A stretch of 47,945 nucleotides of DNA from Roseburia sp. (GCA_023666265.1 JAMPCH010000016.1:1-47945), one strand, 5' to 3'; positions 21,581 through 31,094 are shown, numbered from the stretch's first letter. The notes: generated from the letters alone by a model not told the origin. A program made the numbers and translations.

Positions 21581-23872
21581 TTGAAAGCAGTTATTTTGGC
21601 GGGCGGAGAGGGGACAAGGCTTCGCCCGATGACCTGCGCGATCCCAAAGCCGATGATCCCGATCTGTGGGAAGCCCGTGATCGAATATATCCTCGACCTC
21701 CTCGCGCGGCACGGCTGTCGCGAAGCGGTCATCGCCGTCCGCTATAAAAAAGAGAGCCTCGAGCGGCGCTTCGCCGCCGGCTCTTATAAAGGGATCTCGC
21801 TCGGCTTCTCGGAGGAGAGCGACCCGCTCGGGACGGCGGGCTGTGTTAAAAAAGCCGCCGCCGATTTTGACGAGGACTTCCTCGTCATAAGCGGCGACGC
21901 GATCTGTGATTTTGACCTCGGCGAAGCGTTTCGCTTTCACCGCTCGAGCGGCGCGGACGCGACGATCTTAACCAAGCGCGTCGACGACCCCCGCGAATAC
22001 GGACTGATCATCGAAAAAAACGGCGTGATCACCGACTTCTCGGAGAAGCCCTCTTATATCAACTGTCGGAGCGACCTCGCGAATACGGGGATCTATCTCC
22101 TCTCGCCGAAGATCCTCCGACTGATCCCGGCGCACGAGATGTGGGATTTCGCCAAAAACGTCTTCCCCGATATGCTCGGGCGGAGAATGAGACTGATGAG
22201 CTTTGAGGCGAAGGGGTACTGGTGTGACATCGGCGACATCGGCGCGTATAAGCGATGTAGTACCGACCTTTTAGAGGGGCGGGTCTCCGCCGCGCTCCCG
22301 CCCGCCGACCCAAAGGAGCGGCGCACGGAGAGCGGAGCGGATAAAAGCCTGATCCTTCCCGGGGCGCGGGTCGCGCGGGACGCCGTCCTCGGCGGCTTAA
22401 ACGTCGTCGGCGAGAATGTCTCCGTCGGGGCGGGTGCGCGCCTCCATAACGCGATCCTGATGGACGGCGCTTTCGTCGGCGAAAATACGACCTTAAACGA
22501 CTGTATCATCTGTACGAACGCGCGGATCGAGAGCGGCGCGGCGGTCTATGAGAACGCCGTCGTCGGCGACAACTCCGTGATCGGCGAGGACGCGGTGATC
22601 TGCGGCGGGATACGCGTCTGGCCCGAAAAAACGGTCGAAAAAGGCGCTTTTGTCAACAACGACCGAAAGTACGGCGTTAAAAGCACCGTCGAGATCACCG
22701 AGGACGGGATCGTCGGCGAGACGAATACCGTCATCACGCCCGAATTTGCCGGGCGGCTCGGCTGTGCGATCGCGCGGATCACAAAAAATTACGCGGCGGT
22801 ATCCTGTTCCGAGGAGAACGCGGCGGAGACGCTCAAAAACGCGCTCCTCAGCGGGATCTCGAGTACGGGGCGGCAATGCTTTGACTGCGGGAACGTGACC
22901 CTCCCCGTTTTGTCTCATTCGGCGGGGCTTTTAAACTGTGACATCGTCGTCCATATCTCGGCGAAAACGCGGACGAGGATCCTGATCTATAATAAAGGTC
23001 TCCTCCCCCTCTCGCGGGCGCAGGAGCGCCTCCTCGAGAACGCGCTCACGCGCGGCGAGTATTTAAGCGCGAGCTGGAACCATTTCAGCAGTATCAATAA
23101 ATTCACCGGCTCACTCTCGCTCTATACCGCCGCGCTCGAGAGCCTGACGGACTTCACCGTCCCCTATCGGATCACCCTGAGCTGTTTAAACAGCCGCTCG
23201 GCGGCGATCTATACGCCCTTTTTAAATAAGATCGGGACGGGGAAGGAGGAACTCACGCTCACCCTCAACGAAAAGAACACAAAGGCGGAGCTTACCGCCG
23301 AGAACGGCGAGCGGCTCGACTACTGCTCGATGCTCCTTCTCGCCGCCGACGACGCGATGCGCGAGGGGAAGGAGGTCGCGCTTCCCTACTCCTTCCCCCA
23401 AGCGGCGGATTATGTCGCCGAGCGCCACGGTATGGCGATCCGGCGGTTTTACGCCAGCTCGCTCGACGACGGCGACCGCGAGGCGCGGGAGATCGCCACG
23501 GAGCAGTCCTTCCTTTACGACGGCTTTATCCTCGCGGCGACGGTTCTCCGCTCGCTCGCCGACCGCGCCATGACGATCGGGGACGCGATCGGCTCGCTCC
23601 CGAAATTCTCGGAGATGAGCCGCTTTATCCATATCAGCTGTCCGCCCCAAAAGATCCTTAAAAAGCTCATGAACGGGGAAAATACGGAGAGCGAGGGCGT
23701 CGTGATCTCGGAGGACGGCGAGCGGATCTTTATGCGCTCGAATAAAAAGGGAACGGGGCTTTATCTCTTCGCCGAGAGCTTTAACAGCGAGACGGCGGCT
23801 CAGCTTTGTGAAAAAGCGGAAAAAATGATCAAAACGATCATGCGCTCCGACGGATCGGAAGAAATGTCTTGA
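21581..23872 (+). CDS. Sugar-1-phosphate nucleotidyltransferase fused to a degenerate phosphohexomutase
   Basis: 763 residues in three parts: nucleotidyltransferase (1-235) with LAGGEGTRLRPMT, IPKPMIPI and ISGDAICDF; a left-handed beta-helix (about 250-345) of hexapeptide repeats; and a C-terminal part (360-763) laid out like a phosphogluco/phosphomannomutase. In the last part the usual phosphoserine loop (TASHNP) reads HISAKTRTR and no DxDGDR metal loop is visible, so it is probably not catalytic. The start is TTG at 21581, since the nearby ATG at 21574 is out of frame; AGGAAAGG lies upstream. A product such as GDP-mannose or ADP/UDP-glucose for surface sugars is inferred. Confidence 0.85.
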   Translation: MKAVILAGGEGTRLRPMTCAIPKPMIPICGKPVIEYILDLLARHGCREAVIAVRYKKESLERRFAAGSYKGISLGFSEESDPLGTAGCVKKAAADFDEDFLVISGDAICDFDLGEAFRFHRSSGADATILTKRVDDPREYGLIIEKNGVITDFSEKPSYINCRSDLANTGIYLLSPKILRLIPAHEMWDFAKNVFPDMLGRRMRLMSFEAKGYWCDIGDIGAYKRCSTDLLEGRVSAALPPADPKERRTESGADKSLILPGARVARDAVLGGLNVVGENVSVGAGARLHNAILMDGAFVGENTTLNDCIICTNARIESGAAVYENAVVGDNSVIGEDAVICGGIRVWPEKTVEKGAFVNNDRKYGVKSTVEITEDGIVGETNTVITPEFAGRLGCAIARITKNYAAVSCSEENAAETLKNALLSGISSTGRQCFDCGNVTLPVLSHSAGLLNCDIVVHISAKTRTRILIYNKGLLPLSRAQERLLENALTRGEYLSASWNHFSSINKFTGSLSLYTAALESLTDFTVPYRITLSCLNSRSAAIYTPFLNKIGTGKEELTLTLNEKNTKAELTAENGERLDYCSMLLLAADDAMREGKEVALPYSFPQAADYVAERHGMAIRRFYASSLDDGDREAREIATEQSFLYDGFILAATVLRSLADRAMTIGDAIGSLPKFSEMSRFIHISCPPQKILKKLMNGENTESEGVVISEDGERIFMRSNKKGTGLYLFAESFNSETAAQLCEKAEKMIKTIMRSDGSEEMS

Positions 23873-23897
23873 CAATTTCCTGATTTTGTAATATAAT
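23869..23897 (+). promoter_or_regulatory. sigma-A promoter of the RNase J operon
   Basis: TTGACA (23869-23874) and TATAAT (23892-23897), 17-bp spacer, overlapping the TGA of the preceding gene. It starts a leader of about 385 nt. Confidence 0.92.
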
Positions 23898-23902
23898 ATA
23901 GA

Positions 23903-24285
23903 GTGAATTTTTATGGTGAAATATAAGGCGGAGGGCGAGACGGTTCTTCCCGTCCCCGCCTTTTAGAGCCTGTCCGTATCGGGCTTGCTCTTATATTCCG
24001 CTCTCCGATCGCGTTTTTTATGACAGGCGCGGAGGCGGGCGGTCGCCGTTCGATTTTTCGATCCGTCCCGTTTTCGCGCCTTCTCTAAAAAATCGATCGG
24101 GTAAAACATCAACCGTGTTTTCGAGATCCCGCAGCTTTTGATATGAATTTATCTCCCGCCTTCGGAGGTCGTCCCCGGAAAGCGCCGCTTTTTTTACGGG
24201 AAGACCAAAAGCCTCCGAGCTTTACGGGGGCTACATACATGGCGGTAAACAACCCTACGGAGCAACGAAAAAGAAAAGAGGAAAA
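23903..24285 (+). promoter_or_regulatory. Long structured 5' leader of RNase J with alternative hairpins
   Basis: Visible elements: a terminator-like hairpin (GGCGG/CCGCC with inner GACGG/CCGTC, then TTTT, 23927-23964); AGAGC/GCTCT (about 23965-23991); a GGCGCG/CGCGCC hairpin (24026-24080); and near the gene two mutually exclusive stems: TCGGAGG (24162-24168) with CCTCCGA (24212-24218), enclosing CCCG/CGGG and a T7 run, versus AGCCTCCG (24210-24217) with CGGGGGCT (24225-24232). This is the pattern of an attenuator or riboswitch. I could not match it to a known class, and no leader peptide with a good ribosome binding site was found. Confidence 0.6.
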
Positions 24286-26181
24286 ATGCAAAAAAACAAT
24301 CACCCGAACCCGAACGAAAACGCAAGCCACACCGCGAAAGCCCCCTCTTACGGTCGTAAAGCGCCCGCGAAGGGACTATCAAAGCTCCCGAAGGCGGAGA
24401 CCTCCGCCTATCCCAAGCGTAAGCCCACCCCCCGCCCAAAGGCGCGACCCGCCAATCGGAGCGAGACCGCCCCCGCGAAGCCCGCCCCCGCCAAAACGGA
24501 GCGGAGAAACGCTACGCGCCGCTCGGCGCCGCTCAGGATCGTCCCGCTCGGCGGATTAAACGAGATCGGGAAAAATCTTTATCTCTATGAATGCTGTAAC
24601 GATATGTTCATCGTCGACTGTGGGCTGGCGTTCCCGGACGATGAGATGCTCGGGGTCGATCTCGTGATCCCCGATTTTACGTATATCGAGCGAAACAGAG
24701 ACCGCCTACGCGGGATCGTCCTCACCCACGGTCACGAGGATCATATCGGGGGACTCCCCTACCTTCTCAAAAAAATAAACGTCCCGGTCTATGGGACGCG
24801 CCTGACGCTCGGTCTCGTCGAGGGGAAGCTGAGAGAACACGGGATCTTGAGCCAATGCTCGCTCAACGTCGTCCAGCCGCGCCAGACCGTAAAAATGGGC
24901 TGTATGTGCGTCGAGTTTATCCGCGTGAACCACTCGATCCCCGACTCCTGCGCCTTCGCGATCCATACCCCGGCGGGGGTCGTCGTCCATACGGGCGATT
25001 TTAAGGTCGACTATACGCCGATCGAGGGCGGGATCATCGATCTTGCGCGGTTCGGCGAGCTCGGGAATAAGGGCGTACTCGCCCTCCTCTCGGAAAGCAC
25101 GAACGCCGAGCGCCCCGGCTATACCATGTCGGAGCGGCGGGTCGGCGCGTCGTTTCGTAACTTCTTCGCGAACGCGGAGGGAAAGCGGATCATCGTCGCG
25201 ACCTTTTCCAGTAACATTCACCGTATCCAACAGATCATCGACAGCGCCGCGATCTATGGGCGTAAGGTCGCCGTATCGGGTCGGAGCATGATCAACGTCT
25301 TACAGACCGCGATCGAGCTGAATTATATCCATATGCCAAAGGATATGCTCGTCGATATGGATCGGATCGGGAAGATCCCGCCCGAGGAACTCGTCATCAT
25401 CACGACGGGAAGTCAGGGCGAGCCGATGTCGGCGCTCTCGCGCATGGCGAGTAACGAACACCGTCAGGTCACGATCACGCCCCAGGATCTCATCATCATC
25501 TCGGCGAACCCGATCCCCGGGAACGAAAAGCTCGTCGGTCACGTCGTAAACGACCTTATGAAGGCGGGCGCGAACGTGATCTATGAGGCGATGTACGACG
25601 TTCACGTCTCGGGTCACGCCTGTCAGGCGGAATTAAAGCTCATGCTCTCTTTAACGAGACCCCGCTTTTTTATCCCGATCCACGGCGAATATAAGCATAT
25701 GTTCAAACACCGCGAGCTCGCGCTCCAGCTCGGGATCCCCGAGGAGAATATCTTTATCGCCGATAACGGGAGCGTTCTCGAGACGGACGGCGTCGATATG
25801 AAGCTCGTCGGCTCTGTCCCGGCGGGGCGCGTCCTGATCGACGGTCTCGGGGTCGGCGACGTCGGCTCGGTCGTCTTACGCGATCGGCGGCATCTATCTC
25901 AGGACGGGCTGATCATTATCGTCTCGTCCGTCAATAAAGCCTCGGGGCGGATCATGGCGGGACCGGACATCGTCTCACGCGGCTTTGTCTATGTCCGCGA
26001 GTCCGAGGAGCTGATGGAGGAGGCGCGCGCACTGATGCTCTCGGTCATGGAGAAGAACCTCACGCCGAATATCCGCGAATGGAACACGCTAAAGGGGCTG
26101 ATGAAGGACGCGATGAGCGGCTTTATCTTCTCAAAAACGCGGAGAAGCCCCATGATCCTACCGATCATTATGGAGGTATAG
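24286..26181 (+). CDS. rnj: Ribonuclease J with basic disordered N-terminal extension
   Basis: Metallo-beta-lactamase/beta-CASP nuclease with 5'-3' exonuclease and endonuclease activity in mRNA decay and rRNA maturation. 631 residues; the usual core is about 550. Residues 1-80 are Lys/Arg/Pro/Ala-rich without structure. The core starts RIVPLGGLNEIGKN (84-97), has the metal motif HGHEDH (148-153), the beta-CASP region with TTGSQGEPMSAL, and FIPIHGEYKHM later. GAGG lies close to the ATG at 24286. It is followed by gdpP with a 42-bp gap. Whether it matches RnjA or RnjB of Bacillus cannot be told here. Confidence 0.94.
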   Translation: MQKNNHPNPNENASHTAKAPSYGRKAPAKGLSKLPKAETSAYPKRKPTPRPKARPANRSETAPAKPAPAKTERRNATRRSAPLRIVPLGGLNEIGKNLYLYECCNDMFIVDCGLAFPDDEMLGVDLVIPDFTYIERNRDRLRGIVLTHGHEDHIGGLPYLLKKINVPVYGTRLTLGLVEGKLREHGILSQCSLNVVQPRQTVKMGCMCVEFIRVNHSIPDSCAFAIHTPAGVVVHTGDFKVDYTPIEGGIIDLARFGELGNKGVLALLSESTNAERPGYTMSERRVGASFRNFFANAEGKRIIVATFSSNIHRIQQIIDSAAIYGRKVAVSGRSMINVLQTAIELNYIHMPKDMLVDMDRIGKIPPEELVIITTGSQGEPMSALSRMASNEHRQVTITPQDLIIISANPIPGNEKLVGHVVNDLMKAGANVIYEAMYDVHVSGHACQAELKLMLSLTRPRFFIPIHGEYKHMFKHRELALQLGIPEENIFIADNGSVLETDGVDMKLVGSVPAGRVLIDGLGVGDVGSVVLRDRRHLSQDGLIIIVSSVNKASGRIMAGPDIVSRGFVYVRESEELMEEARALMLSVMEKNLTPNIREWNTLKGLMKDAMSGFIFSKTRRSPMILPIIMEV

Positions 26182-26223
26182 ACTTCATAAAAAAGCTCCC
26201 CCGAAAGAGAGGTGAAACCATCG

Positions 26224-28197
26224 TTGAAAAATTATTTCCGCGACGCGGGTCTCGTCCTATCGGTCGTGTCGCTTACCGTCGCGTCCGTCGCGATGTTGAT
26301 CTTTACCTATTCGGCGTCGCTCACGGCGTTTTGTATCTTCGCGCCGATCCTCTTTTTAACGGCGGGCTTTACGGCGGCGAAGCTCATCACCGTCACGCGG
26401 CAAAACTTTCAGTACTTCGCCCATATCGACGAGGAGATCGGTCAGATGGAGCGCGTCTCGCTTACGGGGCTGCCGCTCAGTATCGCGATCGTCGATAAGA
26501 CGGGGAAGCTGATCTGGTACAACGATGAATTTTTAAGCTCTTTTGAGGAAGAAGCCGTCTATGGCAGCCCGATCGAGACGATCACAAAGCTCGGGCTCGA
26601 TAAGCTCCTTGAAAAGGAAAGCTATGAGATCGGTTATAAAGACGGGTATTATAACGTTTATGCCTCCGCCCCGAGCGAGAGCGAGGCGCGCGAGATCTAT
26701 ATGATCTATTTTAAGAATATCACCCGCCTCCGCGTCCTCGAAACGGAAAAAAAGATGTCTCAGCCGGTCGTGATCGTTTTTATCATCGACAGCTATGACG
26801 AGCTTTTCGGCGGGAGCGCTGAGAGCGAGACCGCGAATATCACGGTACAGATCGATAAGCTTTTAGAGGATTTTATCAGCGAGGCGTCGGGTATCCTCCG
26901 TAAGTACGGTAAGGAGCGCTTTTGGGCGGTCGTGGAGGAAAAATACGTCCGCGCGATGATCGACGAAAAGGTAAAGATCTTAGACCGCGTCCGCGAGATC
27001 CAAGTCAACGATCGGATCAACGTCACCCTCTCGATCGGGATCGGACGGACGGCAAAAACGCTCGCCGAGAGCGAGGACTTCGCCAAGCAGGCGCTCGATA
27101 TGGCGCTCGGGCGCGGCGGCGATCAGGCGGCGATCAAGACCGAGAACGGCTTTGAATTTTTCGGCGGCGTCTCAAAGGGGATCGAGCGGCATACCAAGGT
27201 AAAGACGCGGATCATCGCCAACTCGCTGATCGAGGCGATCGAGACCTCCGATGAGATCTACATAATGGGTCATCGGAACAGCGACCTCGACAGCGTCGGC
27301 TCGTCCGTCGGGCTCGCGGCGGCGATCCGACGGCTCGGTAAGACCGCCTACGCGGTGATCGACGCCGAGACGACCCTCTCGACCCGCCTTTATGACTATA
27401 TCCGCGAAAACGAAGAGGGCGGGATCTTTTTAAGCCCCGCCGACGCGAAGCTTAGCTTTAGCGACGGGTCGCTCCTCATCGTCGTGGATACCCATAACCC
27501 AAAGATCGTCGACGACGCGGAGCTTCTCGAGCGGGCGAAAAAGATCGTCGTCATCGACCACCACCGTAAAATGGTGAATTTTATCGATAACGCGATGATC
27601 TTTCATCATGAGCCTTACGCCTCGAGCGCCTCGGAGATGGTCACCGAGCTTTTACAATACTTCGGCGACGCGGGGAAGATCGGCTCGGTCTACGCCGACG
27701 CGCTCCTCTCGGGGATCACGCTCGATACAAAGAATTTCACGCTAAGGACGGGGGTACGTACCTTTGAGGCGGCGGCCTTTCTCCGAAAGATCGGCGCGGA
27801 TACCGTCAGCGTAAAGGCCCTTTTCGCCAACTCGATCGAATGTTATAAGGAAAAATCGGAGCTTGTCTCCTCCGCCTCGGTCTATCGGAGTTGCGCGATC
27901 TCCGTGACCGAAAAAACGGGCGGGGATATGCGCCTCGCCGCGCCGCAGGCGGCGGACGAGCTTCTCGGGGTATCGGACGTGAACGCCTCCTTCGTCATCT
28001 CGCGGACCGGCGCGGACGAGGTCGCGGTGAGCTGTCGCTCGCTCGGGATCGTAAACGTCCAGCTGATCGCCGAGCTTCTCGGCGGCGGCGGTCACCAGAC
28101 GATGGCGGGGGCGCAGTTTCGCGGCGAAAGCACGGACGAAGTTCTCAAAAAATTAAAAGAAGCGATCGACAAATATTACGAGAGCTTAAATTCATAA
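26224..28197 (+). CDS. gdpP: Cyclic di-AMP phosphodiesterase
   Basis: Hydrolyses cyclic di-AMP to pApA. About 657 residues from TTG at 26224, which has AGAGGTGA 8 nt upstream; a GTG at 26212 is possible but its site is too close. Two N-terminal helices (about 8-53), a PAS-like domain, a degenerate GGDEF domain, then DHH/DHHA1 with GHRNSDLDSVGSS (about 340-355), VVDTHNP and VIDHHRK for the two Mn ions, and the final GGGGHQTMAGA. Order gdpP-rplI-dnaB is conserved in Firmicutes. Confidence 0.96.
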   Translation: MKNYFRDAGLVLSVVSLTVASVAMLIFTYSASLTAFCIFAPILFLTAGFTAAKLITVTRQNFQYFAHIDEEIGQMERVSLTGLPLSIAIVDKTGKLIWYNDEFLSSFEEEAVYGSPIETITKLGLDKLLEKESYEIGYKDGYYNVYASAPSESEAREIYMIYFKNITRLRVLETEKKMSQPVVIVFIIDSYDELFGGSAESETANITVQIDKLLEDFISEASGILRKYGKERFWAVVEEKYVRAMIDEKVKILDRVREIQVNDRINVTLSIGIGRTAKTLAESEDFAKQALDMALGRGGDQAAIKTENGFEFFGGVSKGIERHTKVKTRIIANSLIEAIETSDEIYIMGHRNSDLDSVGSSVGLAAAIRRLGKTAYAVIDAETTLSTRLYDYIRENEEGGIFLSPADAKLSFSDGSLLIVVDTHNPKIVDDAELLERAKKIVVIDHHRKMVNFIDNAMIFHHEPYASSASEMVTELLQYFGDAGKIGSVYADALLSGITLDTKNFTLRTGVRTFEAAAFLRKIGADTVSVKALFANSIECYKEKSELVSSASVYRSCAISVTEKTGGDMRLAAPQAADELLGVSDVNASFVISRTGADEVAVSCRSLGIVNVQLIAELLGGGGHQTMAGAQFRGESTDEVLKKLKEAIDKYYESLNS

Positions 28198-28227
28198 GAG
28201 AAAAGACATCGAAAGGAACGGGTAAAA

Positions 28228-28671
28228 ATGAAGGTCATTTTATTACAGGACGTCCAAGGGACGGGGAAAAAGGGCGAGGTCAAGGAGGTCAAGGACGGCT
28301 ACGCCCGAAACTGTCTCATCAAAAAGAACCTCGCGGTAGAGGCGACCAACCAAAATATGAATATCCTCGACGGACAAAAGGCGCACGCTCAGCATAAGAT
28401 CGACACCGAGACCGCGAACGCGAAGCATATCGCCTCGGTCATCGAGGGGAAGACCTTCTCCACCAAGGTAAAGGCGGGCGCGAACGGGAAGCTCTTCGGC
28501 GCGGTCACCGCGAAGGATATTTCCAAGCTCATCAAGGACGCTCACGGGCTAGAGGTCGATAAAAAGAAGATCAGCTGTCCCGATATTAAGTCCTTCGGCG
28601 TATTTGAGGCGGAGGCGAAGCTTTATAACGGCGTTTCCGCGAAATTTAAGGTACAGGTCACGGAGCTTTAA
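28228..28671 (+). CDS. rplI: 50S ribosomal protein L9
   Basis: 147 residues, the normal length. The N-terminal rRNA-binding domain [18 protein letters not shown] and [13 protein letters not shown] is followed by the long helix and the C-terminal domain ending FKVQVTEL. L9 binds 23S rRNA near the L1 stalk and affects reading accuracy. AAAGGAACGG lies about 5 nt before the ATG. It sits between gdpP and dnaB. A small TCGGAA/TTCCGA hairpin (28681-28694) follows the stop but has no T tract, so transcription probably continues. Confidence 0.97.
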   Translation: MKVILLQDVQGTGKKGEVKEVKDGYARNCLIKKNLAVEATNQNMNILDGQKAHAQHKIDTETANAKHIASVIEGKTFSTKVKAGANGKLFGAVTAKDISKLIKDAHGLEVDKKKISCPDIKSFGVFEAEAKLYNGVSAKFKVQVTEL

Positions 28672-28734
28672 CAGACCACCTCGGAAACTTCCGAACCATA
28701 TTTAGGTCGGGATCGGGAAAGGAACGGACATCGG

Positions 28735-30081
28735 ATGGCGGATTTTGATATTTCGGAGGCGAACCTTCCGTTTAATATTGACGCAGAGCAGGTCGTACTC
28801 GGCTCGCTCGTGATCGACCCCTCGCTGATCGCGAAGCTCTCCGGTAAGCTTACCCCCGAGCATTTCCATATCCGCACCCACAGTAAGATCTTTGACGCGA
28901 TCGGGCGGCTCTTTCTCGCCGGCGAGGACATCAATATCGTCAGCGTGACCGAGGCGTGTATGCGTAAAAGCGTCTTTGAGACGATAGACGAGGCGCGGAC
29001 ATATCTCTTTAAGCTCACCGAGAGCTCCGTCGAAAAATCGAGCATCGAGAGCTACGCGGAGATCCTCGACGAAAAATTTCTCGTTCGGAGGCTGATCCTC
29101 GCCTCAAAGGATATTTATGACCTCGCGGTCGCGAATACCGAAGAGCCTCAGCACCTCCTCGACTACGCGGAGAAGAAAATATACGAGATCCGTAACGATA
29201 AAGAGATCAAGGGCCTACTCCATATCGGTCCGCTCGTTAAGGAGACGCTCCGCTCGCTCGCCTTCCTCGCGGAACACCCCGAGGAAGCCAACAAAAAAGG
29301 GATGAGCTCGGGCTTTCCCTCGCTCGATAAGGTCATCTTTGGGCTAAACGCCTCGGACCTGATCTTGATCGCGGCGCGTCCCGCGATGGGTAAGACCGCC
29401 TTCGCGCTCAATATCGCGGTTAATGCCGCGCGGATGCATCGGGATAAAAAGGTCGCGGTCTTTAACCTCGAGATGTCCCGCGAACAGCTCGTCGCGCGTA
29501 TGCTCTCGGCGGAGGGGCGCGTCTCCTCCGAACAGATGAGAAACGGGCGGATCGAGATGTCTCAATGGCGGGGACTGTCGGAGGCGGCGGAAATGCTCAG
29601 CGAGATCGAGCTTTACGTGGACGATTCCGCGAATATCACGATCGGCGAAATGAAGGCGAAGCTTCGCCGCGTCGAAAATCTCGGACTCGTCGTGATCGAC
29701 TATCTACAGCTTATGTCGACCGGGCGGCGGGACGGGAACCGCGTTTCCGAGGTGTCGGAGCTGACCCGTAACCTAAAGATCATGGCGAAGGAGCTGCGCG
29801 TCCCGATCATTACCCTTTCCCAGCTTTCGCGCGGACCCGAGGCGAGGACCGATAAGCGACCCGTTTTATCCGACCTTCGCGACTCGGGCTCGATCGAACA
29901 GGACGCGGACATCGTACTCTTTCTCTATCGGGACGTTTATTATACAAAGGACGAGGAAAACGTCGGCGGCGCGGAATGTATCGTCGCGAAAAATCGTCAC
30001 GGCGAAACGCGGACGGTGAACCTCCGCTTTGACGGTCAGTTTACCCGCTTCAGCGACGTGGAGACGCGGTATGGAGAATAA
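28735..30081 (+). CDS. dnaB: Replicative DNA helicase
   Basis: Hexameric 5'-3' helicase that unwinds the chromosome ahead of the replisome. 448 residues: N-terminal DnaB domain (about 10-110) with NIDAEQVVLGSLVID, linker, then RecA-like motor with Walker A ARPAMGKTAF (about 214-223), Walker B LVVIDYLQLM and SQLSRGPEARTDKRP. No intein. This is the gene called dnaC in Bacillus. Its 3' end overlaps tilS by 11 bp. Confidence 0.97.
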   Translation: MADFDISEANLPFNIDAEQVVLGSLVIDPSLIAKLSGKLTPEHFHIRTHSKIFDAIGRLFLAGEDINIVSVTEACMRKSVFETIDEARTYLFKLTESSVEKSSIESYAEILDEKFLVRRLILASKDIYDLAVANTEEPQHLLDYAEKKIYEIRNDKEIKGLLHIGPLVKETLRSLAFLAEHPEEANKKGMSSGFPSLDKVIFGLNASDLILIAARPAMGKTAFALNIAVNAARMHRDKKVAVFNLEMSREQLVARMLSAEGRVSSEQMRNGRIEMSQWRGLSEAAEMLSEIELYVDDSANITIGEMKAKLRRVENLGLVVIDYLQLMSTGRRDGNRVSEVSELTRNLKIMAKELRVPIITLSQLSRGPEARTDKRPVLSDLRDSGSIEQDADIVLFLYRDVYYTKDEENVGGAECIVAKNRHGETRTVNLRFDGQFTRFSDVETRYGE

Positions 30082-31039
30082 AGCCTTTGAGACGATCCGC
30101 CGCTATCGGATGATCGGGGACGGCGAGCGCGTTTTAGTCGCGGTGAGCGGCGGCGCGGACAGTATGGCGCTCCTCCACCTCCTGTACACAAATTCCGAAA
30201 AGATGAACATAAGCGTTTACGCCTGTCACGTCGATCATCACCTGCGCGGCGCGGAGAGCGACCGAGACGCGGGATTTGTGCGGGATTACTGTCAAAAAAG
30301 CGCGATCCCGCTGACCGTTTTTGACGCGGATATACCCGCCGCGAAAAAGAAGCACGAGAGCGTGGAGGAATGTGCGCGGCGGGAGCGCTACCGCTTTTTC
30401 GGCGAGCTGAGCGAGCGCCTGTCCGCGCAGGTGGCGACGGCGCATACCGCCTCGGACAACGCGGAGACCGTCCTCTTAAACCTCCTTCGCGGGACGGGGA
30501 CAAAGGGGCTGGGCGGTATCCCGCCCGTTCGCGGGAATATCATCCGCCCCCTCCTCCGCTGTACGCGCGATGAGACGGAGCGCTACTGCCAAAAAAATAA
30601 GATCAAATATGTCACGGACAGCACCAACCTCTCCGACCTCTATACGCGTAATCGCCTACGCCAAAGGGTCATCCCGCTCTTAACGGAGTTTAACCCCTCG
30701 CTGATCGACGGGATCGCGCGGATGACCGAGGCGGTCTATGACGATAACCTTTTTTTAGAGCAGGAGGCGGACGCCGCGAGGCTCAGATGTCGGTCGGGGG
30801 ACGGTTATGACTGTTCGAGGCTCGCGGCGCTCCCGCCCGCCCTATTTTCGCGGGTTGTTTCCGCCTTACTTCGCGAAAGCGGGATCGAGCCGAGCCATCT
30901 CGGGATCGAGGGCTGTATGGAGATCGTTCGTGCCGGGCGGGGTAAGATCAACCTCCGCCGCGATCGTTTCGCGGTCGTGAAAAAGGGCGTTTTCGTGATC
31001 GTGACGGAAAAACAGAATTATCGGAATTTATCCACTTAA
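30071..31039 (+). CDS. tilS: tRNA(Ile)-lysidine synthase
   Basis: Converts the wobble C of tRNA-Ile(CAU) to lysidine, so AUA codons can be read. 322 residues from ATG at 30071, inside the last codons of dnaB. The ATP-pyrophosphatase loop SGGADS is at 26-31, followed by ACHVDHHLRG and TAHTASDNAETVLLNLLRG. The protein is short compared with the 430-470 residues of E. coli or Bacillus, so the C-terminal domains are reduced. Its usual neighbours hpt and ftsH follow. Confidence 0.94.
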   Translation: MENKAFETIRRYRMIGDGERVLVAVSGGADSMALLHLLYTNSEKMNISVYACHVDHHLRGAESDRDAGFVRDYCQKSAIPLTVFDADIPAAKKKHESVEECARRERYRFFGELSERLSAQVATAHTASDNAETVLLNLLRGTGTKGLGGIPPVRGNIIRPLLRCTRDETERYCQKNKIKYVTDSTNLSDLYTRNRLRQRVIPLLTEFNPSLIDGIARMTEAVYDDNLFLEQEADAARLRCRSGDGYDCSRLAALPPALFSRVVSALLRESGIEPSHLGIEGCMEIVRAGRGKINLRRDRFAVVKKGVFVIVTEKQNYRNLST

Positions 31040-31065
31040 TTTTCAAAAAAACCTCATTTTAAAGA

Positions 31066-31094
31066 TTGATTTTATAAAGGATTTATGCTATAAT
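31066..31094 (+). promoter_or_regulatory. sigma-A promoter upstream of hpt
   Basis: TTGATT (31066-31071) and TATAAT (31089-31094), 17-bp spacer, in the AT-rich gap after tilS. Confidence 0.88.

Noticed and set aside
23898-24285. Known riboswitch (cyclic di-AMP ydaO type) or 6S RNA in the RNase J leader
   Set aside because: The conserved motifs I know for the ydaO class are not visible, and there is no long rod with a central bubble as in 6S RNA. Kept only as an unclassified structured leader.
24143-24559. Frame overlapping the RNase J start
   Set aside because: Its sequence is Pro/Arg/Lys repeats out of frame with RNase J, and it runs through the structured leader. No convincing start site.
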